Source: Streptomyces venezuelae
GTDB lineage: Bacteria > Actinomycetota > Actinomycetes > Streptomycetales > Streptomycetaceae
DNA length: 64,000 bases
Assembly (NCBI RefSeq): GCF_008642315.1
Contig: NZ_CP029192.1
Location: 6,138,001-6,202,000 of the forward strand
Reading direction: 5' to 3'
Positions 1 to 9,522 of the stretch are shown piece by piece. How positions within the stretch are numbered: the stretch's first letter is position 1; each line of letters starts with the position of its first letter. The notes beneath the pieces are model-generated. The model searched no databases and had not been told where the DNA came from. It saw only the letters and a list, made by a program, of their open reading frames with translations. The position numbers were made by a program, and so were the translations under genes.

Positions 1-1465
1 GCGGGCCCTCCGGGGACTCGGCGAGCATGCCGCTGAGGATCACCTCGGCCAGATGCTGCGGCCGAGGGTGCCTCTCGACCGCACGGTGGACCAGTCGCAT
101 GACCGGCAACTGTGTTTCGCCGAGCGCGAGATGACCGGCCAGGCGGAACGCTTCGGGTGAGGCGGTGGAGCGGAAGCGGAGTACGAGCTCCTCGGCGGTG
201 AGGCGGGTGAGGTCCTCGCGGGGGGTGGGGCCCGCGGGCGGTGCGGCGGTTCGCGATGGTGTCGCGGGGCTCGGCGTCAACCAGCCGACAGATCCGGGGA
301 GTTGGGTGCCGCCCGGGTCGGTGACCAGTGCCGCCCAGTTCGCGAGCCAGTTCGCCGCCGGTTCCAGGACGGGCAGCGGCAGGGCGTCCTCGGGGCGTGG
401 CTCTTCGAGGACGTCGTAGGCGGTGAACGCGAGGGCGGCGGAAGGGGCCGCGGGGTGCGGTGCGGACAGCAGGCCGGGGGTCGTCGGCAGGGCGGTGGTG
501 CGCCACAGGCGTTCGGGGAGCGGCTGGACGACGGCCAGCGGCATGCGTGCCGCCCAGCGGTGCAGCGTGTGGTGCCAGCGGACGGCGCCGGGGCCCTCGC
601 GCCACTGGGGGCCCATGCAGTCGCTGATCACCAGGATGACGGTGCGGCCGTCGGCGGGCACGGACGCGGCGCGGGCCGGGACCGTGCCGTCGGGCGCCGC
701 GCGGTGGAGTTCGACCGTGCGGAACACGCCGGACTGGGCGAGCGCGGTGTGCAGTTCCCGGACGAGCGGCCGCCACATGGGCATCGTGGCTCCGCCGTCG
801 TGCACGACGCAGAGCCGGAGCCAGCGCTCCGGGGCCGGTCCGAGGACCGGCAGCCACCCCTGCGGCTGCCCGCCGAGCAGGGCGATGCGGTGGGCGGTGG
901 CCTCCTCGTCGAGGAACCGTCCGGTGGGCGAGGGGACGTAGCGCTTGAGCGGGCGCACCGCGCGTTGCAGGGCGAGCGGGTGGGCGAGCATCGGCGGGAC
1001 GGGCACGTGCAGGGGGATGCGACGGGTGCCGGAGGCCGGTGGGCGCGGTGCGGACAGAGGGAGGGGGGAGGAGGGCGGGGGTGGTGCCGTGTGGCTGTCG
1101 GGCGGGGGCTCAGGGGGGCGGGGCACGCGGAGCGGGCGGTGTGAGCGGGTCGCGAGGTGCAGCGGGATGCGGTCGTCGGTGGGTGGTGGAGCGCTGTCGG
1201 CCGACGGCGACAGGCCGGGCTCCGGGCGGGGTGCGGGGTCCGGTTCGGGGGCCGGGGGCACGGTGCGTTCGGACGGATCCGAGGGGTGGGTCTCGGCCGG
1301 GGCCGGGGGTGGAGGCGCGGCCGGGGGCGGGGGCAAGTGCGCCGCCAGCCACAGGAGTTCCGCCAGTTCGGTCGGGGTGAGGTGACGTGACCCGCCCGAC
1401 GCGTCGGCCAGCAGCCCGGCGAGGTGTGCGGCCTCGCCGGGGCGCGGAGGCCGGTCAGAAGGCAT
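1..1465 (-). CDS. SAV_2336-type vWA-like component of a VMAP ternary system (C-terminus beyond window)
   Basis: The frame is open from an ATG at 1465 to the window edge (about 488 codons). It starts 11 nt inside the end of the upstream MoxR gene, so the two are translationally coupled. Residues 1-40 form a short helical head. About 100 residues of Pro/Ala-rich linker follow. A compact domain from about residue 180 contains LCVVHDGGATM and VILVISDCMG, which resemble strand 1 (DxSxS position) and strand 4 of a von Willebrand A domain with an atypical metal site. A helical segment (LVLRFRSTASPEAFRLA...) then leads out of the window. This layout matches proteins annotated as SAV_2336 N-terminal-domain-related. 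With MoxR and VMAP neighbours it is probably the vWA partner of a predicted conflict system. The vWA reading is inference from motif shape. Confidence 0.75.
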   Translation of the reverse strand, partial: MPSDRPPRPGEAAHLAGLLADASGGSRHLTPTELAELLWLAAHLPPPPAAPPPPAPAETHPSDPSERTVPPAPEPDPAPRPEPGLSPSADSAPPPTDDRIPLHLATRSHRPLRVPRPPEPPPDSHTAPPPPSSPLPLSAPRPPASGTRRIPLHVPVPPMLAHPLALQRAVRPLKRYVPSPTGRFLDEEATAHRIALLGGQPQGWLPVLGPAPERWLRLCVVHDGGATMPMWRPLVRELHTALAQSGVFRTVELHRAAPDGTVPARAASVPADGRTVILVISDCMGPQWREGPGAVRWHHTLHRWAARMPLAVVQPLPERLWRTTALPTTPGLLSAPHPAAPSAALAFTAYDVLEEPRPEDALPLPVLEPAANWLANWAALVTDPGGTQLPGSVGWLTPSPATPSRTAAPPAGPTPREDLTRLTAEELVLRFRSTASPEAFRLAGHLALGETQLPVMRLVHRAVERHPRPQHLAEVILSGMLAESPEGP

Positions 1466-2564
1466 TGCGGCCCGTGTCGGTGGCCGTCGACAGGTAGGGC
1501 ATCAACTGCTGCGCCAGCTCGTCCCGTGAGGCGGCGTCGAGCCCCGCGGCGCCGGTCAGGTAGATGGCGTTGAGGAGCTGGTCGGTGGCGAGTTCGCCGC
1601 CGGCGCCGCGTTCCAGGAAGCGGGTGATGAGGTCGCGGGCGTAGGCGTCGGGCTCGCCCAGGTGGGCGCGGACGATCTCTTCCAGGTGCTCGTCGCGCGG
1701 CTGGCGCAGGCGCAGGGTGACGCAGCGGCGCAGGAAGGCGGGCGGGAACTCGCGCTCCCCGTTGCTGGTGAGGACGACGAAGGGGAAGGCGCGGCAGCGG
1801 ACGCGCCCCTTCTCGACCGTGACCGGGGTGTCGGTGCCGTCCGTGAGGAGGGTCGCGCGCGGGGTGCGTTTGGCGGTCCGCAGCAGCTCGGGGATCTCGT
1901 ACTGGCCCTCCTCCAGGATGTTCAGGAGGTCGTTGGGGAGGTCCAGGTCGCTCTTGTCGATCTCGTCGATGAGGAGGGCGCGGGGGCGGGCGTAGGGCAG
2001 GAGGGCGGTGCCCAGAGGGCCGAGCCGCAGGTGGTCGGCGACGCCCGCGGGGTCCGGCCGGTCGCGGCCGTCCTCGTTCGAGGCGGCGCCCTGGCGTGGG
2101 GTCTGTGGTGCGTGCGGGGTGCGTGGGGCGACCGGTGTTTGCGGACGGGCCCTGGCCTCGTCCCGTGCGGCCCGCCCCGCCGCGTACAACCGGGACAGCG
2201 GGTCGTACTGATAGAGCGCGTCGTGCAGCGTGCTGCGACTCGTGATGTTCCAGCGCAGCACCGGGCCGAGCCGCAGCTCACGGGCGACCGCGTACGCGAG
2301 GCTCGACTTGCCGCTGCCGGGTGGGCCCGTGACCAGGAGCGGTCGCCTCAAGTAGAGCGCGGCGTTGACGAGTTGGACCGCCTGGTCGGTGGCGCGGTAG
2401 GTGCGGGCCCGGTGGGCGCGGTCGGGCGAGGTGGTGGCTCCGTCGTCCGCGGGGGTCTCCAGGGCGGGGCCGCCGTCGAAGGCGCGCCAGGGCGGGGGCG
2501 GCGGCAGGTTGGAGACGCCGTCGTGGGGCGCTGCCCTGCCGGTGTAGACGGGCCACTGGCTCAT
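1455..2564 (-). CDS. MoxR-type AAA+ ATPase of the VMAP ternary system
   Basis: A 369-residue AAA+ ATPase. Walker A GPPGSGKS is at residues 80-87, Walker B LLIDE at 197-201, sensor 1 TSNGE at 266-270 and a candidate arginine finger FLRR at about 277-280. A Pro/Arg-rich insertion of about 45 residues (130-175) interrupts the usual MoxR core. MoxR ATPases act as ATP-driven chaperones or switches for vWA proteins. The gene lies 27 nt after the trypsin/VMAP gene and overlaps the vWA-like gene by 11 nt, so all three should be made together. GGAGAA lies 5-10 nt before the ATG. The specific role in immunity or self-killing is inferred from family context only. Confidence 0.85.
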   Translation of the reverse strand: MSQWPVYTGRAAPHDGVSNLPPPPPWRAFDGGPALETPADDGATTSPDRAHRARTYRATDQAVQLVNAALYLRRPLLVTGPPGSGKSSLAYAVARELRLGPVLRWNITSRSTLHDALYQYDPLSRLYAAGRAARDEARARPQTPVAPRTPHAPQTPRQGAASNEDGRDRPDPAGVADHLRLGPLGTALLPYARPRALLIDEIDKSDLDLPNDLLNILEEGQYEIPELLRTAKRTPRATLLTDGTDTPVTVEKGRVRCRAFPFVVLTSNGEREFPPAFLRRCVTLRLRQPRDEHLEEIVRAHLGEPDAYARDLITRFLERGAGGELATDQLLNAIYLTGAAGLDAASRDELAQQLMPYLSTATDTGRNAF

Positions 2565-2591
2565 GGGGTTCTCCGGGTGGGGTGCGGGCGC

Positions 2592-4289
2592 TCAGCGGGT
2601 GACGGGGGAGAGGTGCGGGGCGGCGGCCGCGTCGGGGAAGCAGCGCGGGTCGTCCCACAGGAGCTGGACGTCCCTCGCCCAGTGCCGCTCGGGGGCGTCG
2701 GACGCCTCCGCGCTCTCGCGCAGGGCGAGGACGTGCCGGGGCAGCTCGGCAGGGGGCAGACCGTCGAGGTACACGGCGAGCCGGTCGAGGAAGTCCGTCC
2801 CGGCGCAGCCGTCCGTCATGGTGTGGTCGCCGTGCTCGCACCCGGTGCGCGGCCACACCAGGATGGGCGCGGGCGCGTTCAGGGACGCCTCGAAGTGGGG
2901 CCGGACGCGGGGCGCGGTCGGGGCCGCGGCGAAGCCCGCCAGGTCCGCCTCGTCCCGACGCAGCAGGAAGCGCAGCTTGCCCGGCTTCTCGCAGGGGCCG
3001 CACTCGACGCGGTGCAGGGTCGCCGAGGGACGGCCGCCGAGCCGCTCCCACTTGCGGGCGAGCTGGTGGCGCAGTCCACCGGTGCGCCGGGAGCGTTCGG
3101 TCACGACGAGGGGGTACGAGCAGCCGAGCGGCGTCGGGTCGTCGGCGCTGCGCTGCCAGTCCGCCACGGGCTCGTTCAGCCATTCGCGTGGCAGTACGAA
3201 GGCGATCAACTCGTCGGCTCCGGACGGGAGGTGCCAGAAGGCCTTCTCGATGTGCTCCTGGACGTGGGCCCGCACCTCGCTCCGGTGCAGGGTGCGCGAG
3301 TCGACCGGGTGGCGGCGGCCCTCGCGGTGGGCGGAGACGGCCACGAGGACCTGGTCGGCGTCGCCGCCGCTGTGCTCGATCTCGACGAGGATGGGCGCCC
3401 ACGCGGGACCCGCCGCCGGGTGGGCGGCCGGGGCGGGACCCGCCGGGGTGTCGAGCAGCGCCGCGAGCCGGTCGGCGAAGCGCGTCGCGGCGTCCGGGTC
3501 CTCGACCTCCCAGAGCAGGTACCAGGCGGCGGCCCACAGCGAGCCGAAGCCGCCCTGCGGGACCGGCGGGCCGAACGGTCCCGCGGCGTCCAGGTACAGC
3601 CGCTCGGGGTCGCGGCCGAACTCCGAGCCCGTGGCCTTCCCGACCAGTTCGCGCAGCCGCTCCGCGGTCGTCGGCGGGTGTACCGGGGTGCGGACCAGCT
3701 CGGTGAGGCGCGGCCAGTAGCGGGACATGACGGAGGTGGGCAGCATCCGGCCGCTGAGGATGTCGGGCGCGCCGTCCGCCGCCGACAGCATGCCGACGAC
3801 CCGGCCGGTGTCGGCGAGGGCGACCGCGGCACCGCTGAACCCGGGCGCGAGACGCTGGCCGTGGGCGCTCCACGCCTCCAGCTGGACCCACTCGCTCGCG
3901 ATCAACTGGGCCGCGGTGGCGCGGTACTCGGCGATCGTGCCTTCGTCGTACCCGCGCGGGAAGCCGTACACGATCAGGCGCGGCCGCGGTTCGCCGTACG
4001 CGTCGCCGGGCGCCGCGAACTCGGCGGGGGCGAGCGGCACCGGGCCGTCCAGTTCCAGCACGGCGAGGTCGCCGGGGTCGTCGTGGCGGCCCTGCCAGTC
4101 GTCGGTGCCGCTCACCGTGGCGTGGACGGGGGCCAGCTCCCTGTGGTGCGGGAAGGTGACGGCGACGGGGTGGCGTCCGTGGTCCCGGACGACGTGCGCG
4201 CAGGTGAGGACGTGCCGCTCCGTGACGAGGAAGCCCGCGCCGACCTCGCCGCCGCAGTCGATGCGGGCGTGCCAGGAGGCGTTCTTCAT
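2592..4289 (-). CDS. Trypsin-like serine protease fused to a VMAP C-terminal domain
   Basis: A 565-residue protein without an obvious signal peptide, so probably cytoplasmic. Residues 1-175 are a trypsin-like fold with the triad His32 (LTCAHVV), Asp74 (DPGDLAVLEL) and Ser152 (APGFSGAAV). The Ser motif is GFSG instead of GDSG. A helical middle follows (about 190-290). The C-terminal 270 residues resemble the VMAP-C domain (vWA-MoxR-associated protein), with the hallmark stretch IAFVLPREWLNEPV. In such predicted systems VMAP links a vWA/MoxR sensor to an effector, and here the protease is the likely effector, activated on a trigger. The ATG at 4289 overlaps the stop of a 15-codon upstream frame (ATGA). 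Its own Shine-Dalgarno is poor, so coupling may drive translation. Confidence 0.82.
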   Translation of the reverse strand: MKNASWHARIDCGGEVGAGFLVTERHVLTCAHVVRDHGRHPVAVTFPHHRELAPVHATVSGTDDWQGRHDDPGDLAVLELDGPVPLAPAEFAAPGDAYGEPRPRLIVYGFPRGYDEGTIAEYRATAAQLIASEWVQLEAWSAHGQRLAPGFSGAAVALADTGRVVGMLSAADGAPDILSGRMLPTSVMSRYWPRLTELVRTPVHPPTTAERLRELVGKATGSEFGRDPERLYLDAAGPFGPPVPQGGFGSLWAAAWYLLWEVEDPDAATRFADRLAALLDTPAGPAPAAHPAAGPAWAPILVEIEHSGGDADQVLVAVSAHREGRRHPVDSRTLHRSEVRAHVQEHIEKAFWHLPSGADELIAFVLPREWLNEPVADWQRSADDPTPLGCSYPLVVTERSRRTGGLRHQLARKWERLGGRPSATLHRVECGPCEKPGKLRFLLRRDEADLAGFAAAPTAPRVRPHFEASLNAPAPILVWPRTGCEHGDHTMTDGCAGTDFLDRLAVYLDGLPPAELPRHVLALRESAEASDAPERHWARDVQLLWDDPRCFPDAAAAPHLSPVTR

Positions 4290-4333
4290 GGCGTACGTGC
4301 CTGCCGGGTCGCAGCACGCGACGAACTGCCCAT
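4286..4333 (-). CDS. Possible 15-codon leader ORF coupled to the protease/VMAP gene
   Basis: A short frame (MGSSSRAATRQARTP, stop) begins 5 nt after a run of six G residues that could act as a strong ribosome binding site. Its TGA overlaps the ATG of the downstream protease gene as ATGA. The downstream gene lacks a good Shine-Dalgarno, so this leader could load ribosomes by termination-reinitiation. I do not recognise the peptide. It may instead be a chance frame in GC-rich DNA. Confidence 0.35.
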   Translation of the reverse strand: MGSSSRAATRQARTP

Positions 4334-4393
4334 CGTGTCCCCCCGTTGAGCCCGTGCGGTCGCCGTCGACCGGTCGCCCGGTCCGGCTTCCGT

Positions 4394-4423
4394 ATTCTCG
4401 CGGACGGCATGTGCGACTGTCAT
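4394..4423 (-). promoter_or_regulatory. Candidate promoter for the VMAP operon, and contents of the 315-bp divergent gap
   Basis: On the minus strand ATGACA (4423-4418) and GAGAAT (4399-4394) are separated by 18 bp, a fair match to a housekeeping -35/-10. It would start RNA near 4387, about 55 nt before the leader ORF. The rest of the gap (4290-4604) shows no convincing gene. A GGCGGG/CCCGCC inverted pair lies at 4478-4507, and the plus-strand Shine-Dalgarno for the protease gene is GAGAGG at about 4592. I could not assign a promoter for the plus-strand gene. Confidence 0.35.
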
Positions 4424-4604
4424 CCGCCTTCGTGACGTTCGGCGGGCCGGGCGCGGTGTTCCGCCACGGGCGTCCGATGGCGGGTAGTCCCTGTGGCGGC
4501 TTCCCGCCATGCCGCGTCAACTCCTCTGCACCACAGGGCCCCTGACACTTTTCGCAGCACTCGGGCACCACCCCCGCCCGGGTCCGACGAAGAGAGGCAG
4601 CCCC

Positions 4605-7600
4605 ATGACCAGAGCCCCCGTGCGGCGAAGAGCCGCGCTCGTGGCCGCCGCCGGTCTCGCGTTCGCCCTGCTTCCCGCCGGGCAGGGCGCCGCCGCCGAC
4701 GACACGTCCGCGGTCACCCGCACCGCCGATGCAGCCCGCCCCGCCGATGCCGCCCACACCGTCACCCTGATCACCGGGGACAAGGTCACCGTCACCCGGC
4801 TCCCCGGCGGGCGGCAGACCGTCACCGTGGACCGGCCCGCCGGGGCGAGCGGGGCCGTGCGCAGTCAGGTCGTCGACGGGCACGTCACCGTCGTGCCGGA
4901 CGAGGCCCGGCCGTATCTGGGCTCCGGGGTCCTCGACGAGCGGCTCTTCGACGTGACCGGGCTGATCCGGCAAGGGCTCGCGGACCGGGGCGGGGCCGCC
5001 GCCGAGCTGCCCCTCATCGTCACGTACGACAAGCAGGCGCGGGGCGCCCGACAGCTGCCGCGCGGCGTCGAAAAGGTGCGCTCTCTCGAGAGCGTCGGTG
5101 GCGTCGCCGTCAGCACGGAGCGTCCCGGCGCTCTCTGGCGGGCCGTACGCGCCGAGGGGTCCGGCATCGACAAGGTGTGGCTCGACGGCCGCGTCCGGGC
5201 CGACATGGCGCGGAGCAACGAGCAGATCGGCACGCCCGAGGCCTGGGACGCAGGGCTCACCGGCAAGGGCGTCAAGGTCGCCGTCCTCGACACCGGGTTC
5301 GACGGGGAGCATCCGGATCTGAAGGGGCGCGTCGGCGAGAGCAGGAGCTTCATACCGGGTGAGGAGGTCGCCGACCGCAACGGGCACGGCACGCACGTCG
5401 CCTCCACCGTCGGCGGCAGCGGCGCCGCCTCCGAGGGCGGCAAGGAGAAGGGCGTAGCGCCCGGCGCCTCCCTCGCCGTCGGCAAGGTGCTCAGCGACGA
5501 GGGCTTCGGCAGTGAGTCGGAGATCATCGCCGGCATGGAGTGGGCGGCCGAGGACATCGACGCCAAGGTCGTTTCCATGAGCCTCGGCTCGTCCGAGGCG
5601 AGCGACGGCACCGACCCGATGGCCGCCGCCGTCGACTCCCTCTCCGCGAAGACCGGCGCCCTCTTCGTCATCGCCGCGGGCAACACGGGCGCGCCCTCCT
5701 CCATCGGCTCGCCCGGCGCCGCCGACTCCGCGCTGACCGTCGGCGCCGTCGACTCCGCGGACGAGGCCGCGTACTTCACGAGCCAGGGCCCGCGCGTCGG
5801 CGACCACGCGCTGAAGCCCGACCTGTCGGCGCCCGGCGTCGACATCCTCGCCGCCCGCTCCCGGCTCACGGAGGGCGAGGGCTTCTACACCGAGATGAGC
5901 GGTACGTCGATGGCGACGCCGCACGTCGCGGGCGTCGCCGCCCTCCTCGCCGAGCGCCACCCCGACTGGACCGGCGCGCAGCTCAAGGACGCCCTGATGT
6001 CCAGCTCCCGTCAAGCGGACGCGTCTGCCTACGAGTTGGGCTCGGGGCGCGTCAGCGTGCCCGACGCCGTCGGCTCCCGCGTCACCGCCACCGGCAGCGC
6101 CGACCTCGGCTTCTACGGCTGGCCCTACGAGGACAACAAGCCGGTCGAGCGGACTCTCACCTACCGCAACTCCAGTGACAGCGAGGTCGAGTTGAGTCTC
6201 GCCGCGCACGGGGCCGCCCACGGCGTCGTCACGCTCGCCGACGCGACTCTCACCGTCCCCGCCCACGGCACCGCCTCGACCACCGTCACCGGCGACGGCT
6301 CGAAGGCGCCCGTCGGGAACAGCAGCGGGGCCGTCGTCGCGACCACGGGCGGCAAGGAGGTGGCGCACACCGCGTTCGGCCTGGTCAAGGAAGAGGAGCG
6401 GTACACCCTCACCGTCCACGTCAAGGACCGCGACGGAGCCGCGTCCCCCGCCGACCTCGTCGTGCAGCAACTCGCCGAAGGAACCGAGCCGTTCCCGGCC
6501 GCCGTCGACGACTCCGGCACGCTGAAGCTCCGCCTGAAGCCCGGCACGTACGCCCTGTCGACCTTCCTCGACGTGCGTGGCGGCAAGGGCGACGACTCCC
6601 TCGGCCTCGGCTTCCTCGCCGACCCGCAGGTCCGCCTCGACCGGGACCGCGCCATCACCCTGGACGGGCGCACGCTCCGCGAGATCAAGGCCGACGTGGG
6701 CCGGCGCACCGAGACCCGGCAGCTGCTCATGGAGTACGACCGCAAGGCCGGCGGCGCCGACCTCATGGGCGCCGTCCAGGTGCCCGTCAAGTACGACAGC
6801 GTCTTCGCCGCGCCCACCGAGAAGGTCACCGAAGGCAGCTTCGAGTACCGCACGGTGTGGCGGCTCGGCAAGCCCCTCGTGGACGTGAAGGGCCTGCGCG
6901 AGGCCGTCGCCCAGCCGGGCGGGACGATCGCCGAGGGGCGGGAGAAGTGGGCGCTCGTCGACGCCGGTGACGGGACGCCGGCCGCGTACGAGGGCAAGGA
7001 CGTCCGCGGCAAGGCCGTCGTCGTGCGCCGCACGGACGCGGTCACCCCGGCGCAGCTGGGACAGGCCGCGCAGGACGCGGGTGCGCGGGCACTGTTCGTG
7101 ACGGACGACCGGCCGGGCCGCCTCAACGCCTGGTTCGGCACGGACGACAACGGCGACCGGCCGCTGCAGATCGCCACGGTCGATGCCGCGGACGGGGCCC
7201 GGCTCATCGCCGCGGCGAAGACGGGGAAACGGATCGAGAGCACCGGGACCGTCAACACCCCCTATGTGTACGACCTTTCGGAAGGGCATGAAGGGGCTGT
7301 CCCCAGGAGGGACCTCACGTACGAACCCACCAAGCGTGAACTCGCCACGCTGGACACGAAGTTCCACGCCGTGAAGCCCGCGGCGGGCGGCGAGTTCCGC
7401 TACTCCGTCACCGACACCTTCCCCATCGGCTTCGGCTTCCAGGAGAAGGTCGACCTCTCGGCCGAGCGCACCGAGTACGTCTCCATGGGCAGGGACCAGC
7501 TGTGGCACGAGTCGGTGTCCACCGGGCCCGGCGCGCTGGAGGAGCGCAGCGGTCTGGTCGCCTACCAGGGCGGCAGGCGCACCGGTCTCGACTGGTTCAA

Positions 7601-8285
7601 GCCGGTCCTGCACCCGTGGCTCGGCACCGGGCTCGGCTGGGGCCAGACGCGCAGCGGCAACGACCTGGCGTTCAACGTGCCGGGCTGGGGCGACTCGGGA
7701 CCCGACCACACCGGCTTCGGCGACGTCTGGAACGAGGAGTCGATGACGCAGGTCAGCGAGGTCTTCGTGGACGGCGTGAGCGCCGACCGGCGCAAGAGCT
7801 CCGGCGTGTACGTGTGGGACGCGGACCCCGCCGAGCACACGTACAAGGTCGTCACCGACACGACGCTGGACCCCGAGCGCTGGCAGCTCGCGACGAAGGG
7901 CCACGCCGAGTGGACCTTCAGGTCCAAGGAGACCCCCGCGGACGAGAAGACGTTCCTGCCGCTGCTCAACCTCGGCTTCGACGTGGACACGGACCTCGCG
8001 GGCACGGTGCGGGGCGGCCGGACCGTCGACGTCGGGATCTTCGCCGAGTACGTGAAGGGGGCGGCGGACACCGGTGCCATCGGGCGCGGCAAGCTCTCCG
8101 TCTCGTACGACGAGGGGAAGATCTGGCGGGACGTGCGCCTGCACCGGGACGGGGGGAAGGCCGCCTGGGAGGGCGAGGTGAAGGTGCCGCGCGACGCCCG
8201 GTCGGTGTCCTTGCGGGCCTCGGCGGGCGACGACCGGGGCGGGGCCGTTTCCCAGGAGATCATCCGGGCGGTGGGGGTGCGGTAG
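4605..8285 (+). CDS. Large secreted S8 (subtilisin-like) serine protease
   Basis: A 1226-residue preproprotein with a Sec signal (RRR then a hydrophobic core, cleavage near AAA-D at about residue 32) and a propeptide containing the Streptomyces motif [13 protein letters not shown]. The catalytic domain has Asp229 (VLDTGFDG), His261 (NGHGTHVAS) and Ser435 ([12 protein letters not shown]), with the oxyanion Asn in IAAGNTG. About 750 residues of beta-rich C-terminal extension follow, which is usual for the long streptomycete subtilases. GAGAGG precedes the ATG by 7 nt. The gene is transcribed divergently from the VMAP operon and stands alone. It is probably an extracellular protease for nutrient acquisition. 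The substrate is unknown. Confidence 0.93.
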   Translation: MTRAPVRRRAALVAAAGLAFALLPAGQGAAADDTSAVTRTADAARPADAAHTVTLITGDKVTVTRLPGGRQTVTVDRPAGASGAVRSQVVDGHVTVVPDEARPYLGSGVLDERLFDVTGLIRQGLADRGGAAAELPLIVTYDKQARGARQLPRGVEKVRSLESVGGVAVSTERPGALWRAVRAEGSGIDKVWLDGRVRADMARSNEQIGTPEAWDAGLTGKGVKVAVLDTGFDGEHPDLKGRVGESRSFIPGEEVADRNGHGTHVASTVGGSGAASEGGKEKGVAPGASLAVGKVLSDEGFGSESEIIAGMEWAAEDIDAKVVSMSLGSSEASDGTDPMAAAVDSLSAKTGALFVIAAGNTGAPSSIGSPGAADSALTVGAVDSADEAAYFTSQGPRVGDHALKPDLSAPGVDILAARSRLTEGEGFYTEMSGTSMATPHVAGVAALLAERHPDWTGAQLKDALMSSSRQADASAYELGSGRVSVPDAVGSRVTATGSADLGFYGWPYEDNKPVERTLTYRNSSDSEVELSLAAHGAAHGVVTLADATLTVPAHGTASTTVTGDGSKAPVGNSSGAVVATTGGKEVAHTAFGLVKEEERYTLTVHVKDRDGAASPADLVVQQLAEGTEPFPAAVDDSGTLKLRLKPGTYALSTFLDVRGGKGDDSLGLGFLADPQVRLDRDRAITLDGRTLREIKADVGRRTETRQLLMEYDRKAGGADLMGAVQVPVKYDSVFAAPTEKVTEGSFEYRTVWRLGKPLVDVKGLREAVAQPGGTIAEGREKWALVDAGDGTPAAYEGKDVRGKAVVVRRTDAVTPAQLGQAAQDAGARALFVTDDRPGRLNAWFGTDDNGDRPLQIATVDAADGARLIAAAKTGKRIESTGTVNTPYVYDLSEGHEGAVPRRDLTYEPTKRELATLDTKFHAVKPAAGGEFRYSVTDTFPIGFGFQEKVDLSAERTEYVSMGRDQLWHESVSTGPGALEERSGLVAYQGGRRTGLDWFKPVLHPWLGTGLGWGQTRSGNDLAFNVPGWGDSGPDHTGFGDVWNEESMTQVSEVFVDGVSADRRKSSGVYVWDADPAEHTYKVVTDTTLDPERWQLATKGHAEWTFRSKETPADEKTFLPLLNLGFDVDTDLAGTVRGGRTVDVGIFAEYVKGAADTGAIGRGKLSVSYDEGKIWRDVRLHRDGGKAAWEGEVKVPRDARSVSLRASAGDDRGGAVSQEIIRAVGVR

Positions 8286-8324
8286 CGCTGCTCGCCGGTG
8301 CCCGGTGGCCGCGTCGTCCCGTCC

Positions 8325-8853
8325 TCAGGCGGGGAGGCGCGGCTGTCGGCCGTTCAGGAGGGCGATGCCGAGCGGGGTGATCGTGTGCAGCGTGGTGTTG
8401 CGGTGGCGTCGGCTGTGGATGAGTGCCGCCTGGCGCAGCGCCGCGAGGTGACGGCTGCAGTTGGGCGGGCTGGTGTGGGCCCGCCGGGCCAGCTCGCCGG
8501 TGGTGGAGGTGCCGTCCGCGGCGGCCTCCAGGAGTCGGGCGCGTACGACGCCGAGGAGCTTCGCCGAGGTCTGCAGTGACGCGGAACGGTCACGGAGGCG
8601 AATGGGGTCGGTCCAGCCGGCCTCGTGTTCGATGGGGTAGAGCAGGACGGGCGGCAGCAGGGGGTCGAAGAGGCTCGTCGGCCGGTAGCGGCAGAAGAAC
8701 GAGGGCTGGAGGATCAGGCCGCGCCCTCCACGGGCCGAAGACGACGCTGGTATCGCGCCGGTGCAGGCTGATGGACAACTCACAGAGCGGGTCGGGAGCT
8801 TCGGCGAGCACGGTGCGGGCCAGATCCTCGCCGGTGAAGTGGATCCGCAGCAC
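8325..8853 (-). pseudogene. Decayed ArsR/HTH transcriptional regulator with internal deletion and frameshift
   Basis: The N-terminal part beginning VLRIHFTGEDLARTVLAE, read from a GTG at 8853, matches the start of a common streptomycete winged-helix regulator of about 320 residues. After FGPWR that frame loses the family. The C-terminal part continues in another frame, with GRGLILQPSFFC, LLPPVLLYPI and a winged-helix domain (TTGELARRAHTSPPNCSRHLAALRQAALI) to a stop at 8325. About 150 residues that normally lie between these two parts are missing, and the junction near 8715-8730 changes frame. I read this as one gene inactivated by an internal deletion. A shortened functional product from the C-terminal frame is possible but less likely. 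Confidence 0.75.
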
Positions 8854-9023
8854 CTGTCCACCTCCGAACAGGGAGTTTGCGCTCAGACGCACAGTCGTGG
8901 CGAGTGCGGGGGCGGGGCGGTCAGACTCGTTCCCGGGGCCGACGGATGCGCCCAAGGTATGCATCTCGCCCAGGGCGCGGCAAGCGGCCTCCAAGCCAAC
9001 CGTTTCTCGAAGGGGGTAGCAGC

Positions 9024-9410
9024 ATGCGCATGACCAACGGGGTCGCGGCTGTGATCGGAAGTGTCGTGCTGGCCGGTGGTCTCCTGGCCGGCACGGGCAC
9101 GGCCGGAGCCGTCGGAAAGGCGGAGGTCTCTCCGCAGGCCCGGGCGGACTGCCCGAGCAAATTCTTCTGCGTCTGGGCCGGCAAGAACTACACGGGGCGT
9201 ATGCAGAAGGTGCAGTACAACAACGCTGACCTCACCCCCTACGTGGTCTTCCAGGGCTTCAAGTCCTGGTACAACCACGGGGCTTCCTGCGACTACAGGT
9301 GGTACGGGGAGAAGAACTACCGCGGGAACACGGGCGTCGTTTCCCAGGGTTCCTACGGGACCGGCGACGCGGTCTGGCACCAGAAGTCCAACAAGTGGGT
9401 GAACTGCTGA
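9024..9410 (+). CDS. Secreted peptidase-inhibitor family I36 protein
   Basis: A 128-residue secreted protein. It has a signal peptide with cleavage near GAVG/KAEV and a short propeptide-like linker. The mature part is a crystallin-like I36 fold with paired motifs FFCVWAGKNYTGRMQKV and CDYRWYGEKNYRGNTGVV and cysteines that can form disulfides. Family I36 includes the Streptomyces metalloprotease inhibitor SMI, but many members have no proven inhibitor activity. AGGGGG lies 8 nt before the ATG at 9024; a second ATG is two codons later. A strong hairpin follows. A second, divergent member lies at 62968-63342. Confidence 0.85.
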   Translation: MRMTNGVAAVIGSVVLAGGLLAGTGTAGAVGKAEVSPQARADCPSKFFCVWAGKNYTGRMQKVQYNNADLTPYVVFQGFKSWYNHGASCDYRWYGEKNYRGNTGVVSQGSYGTGDAVWHQKSNKWVNC

Positions 9411-9458
9411 GCGCAGGCCCGTCGGTGTGACGCGGGGGCGGCCGTCACCCGCCCCGAC

Positions 9459-9494
9459 GGCCCCTCGTCCGCCCGCGCGGGCGGACGAGGGGCC
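9459..9494. terminator. Bidirectional hairpin between the I36 gene and matB
   Basis: A perfect 18+18 bp inverted repeat with arms beginning GGCCCCTCGTCC and ending GGACGAGGGGCC lies between two convergent genes. There is no U-tract, as is usual in Streptomyces. The stem is strong enough to act on both strands. Confidence 0.8.
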
Positions 9495-9522
9495 GGTCAT
9501 GGTCGCGGTGTGGTGGCGAGGG

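Noticed and set aside
1662..4349. A plus-strand open frame of 895 codons
   Set aside because: It lies antisense to the MoxR and protease genes, has an Arg/Gly/Val-biased composition and no family motifs, and is an artefact of GC-rich codon usage.
4290..8144. In-frame upstream extension of the protease/VMAP gene to 1850 codons
   Set aside because: The extension is antisense to the S8 protease gene and low in complexity. The trypsin domain begins at the ATG at 4289.
8883..9500. Minus-strand 205-codon frame across the I36 gene
   Set aside because: It is antisense to a well-supported secreted protein gene and through its terminator, with no motifs.
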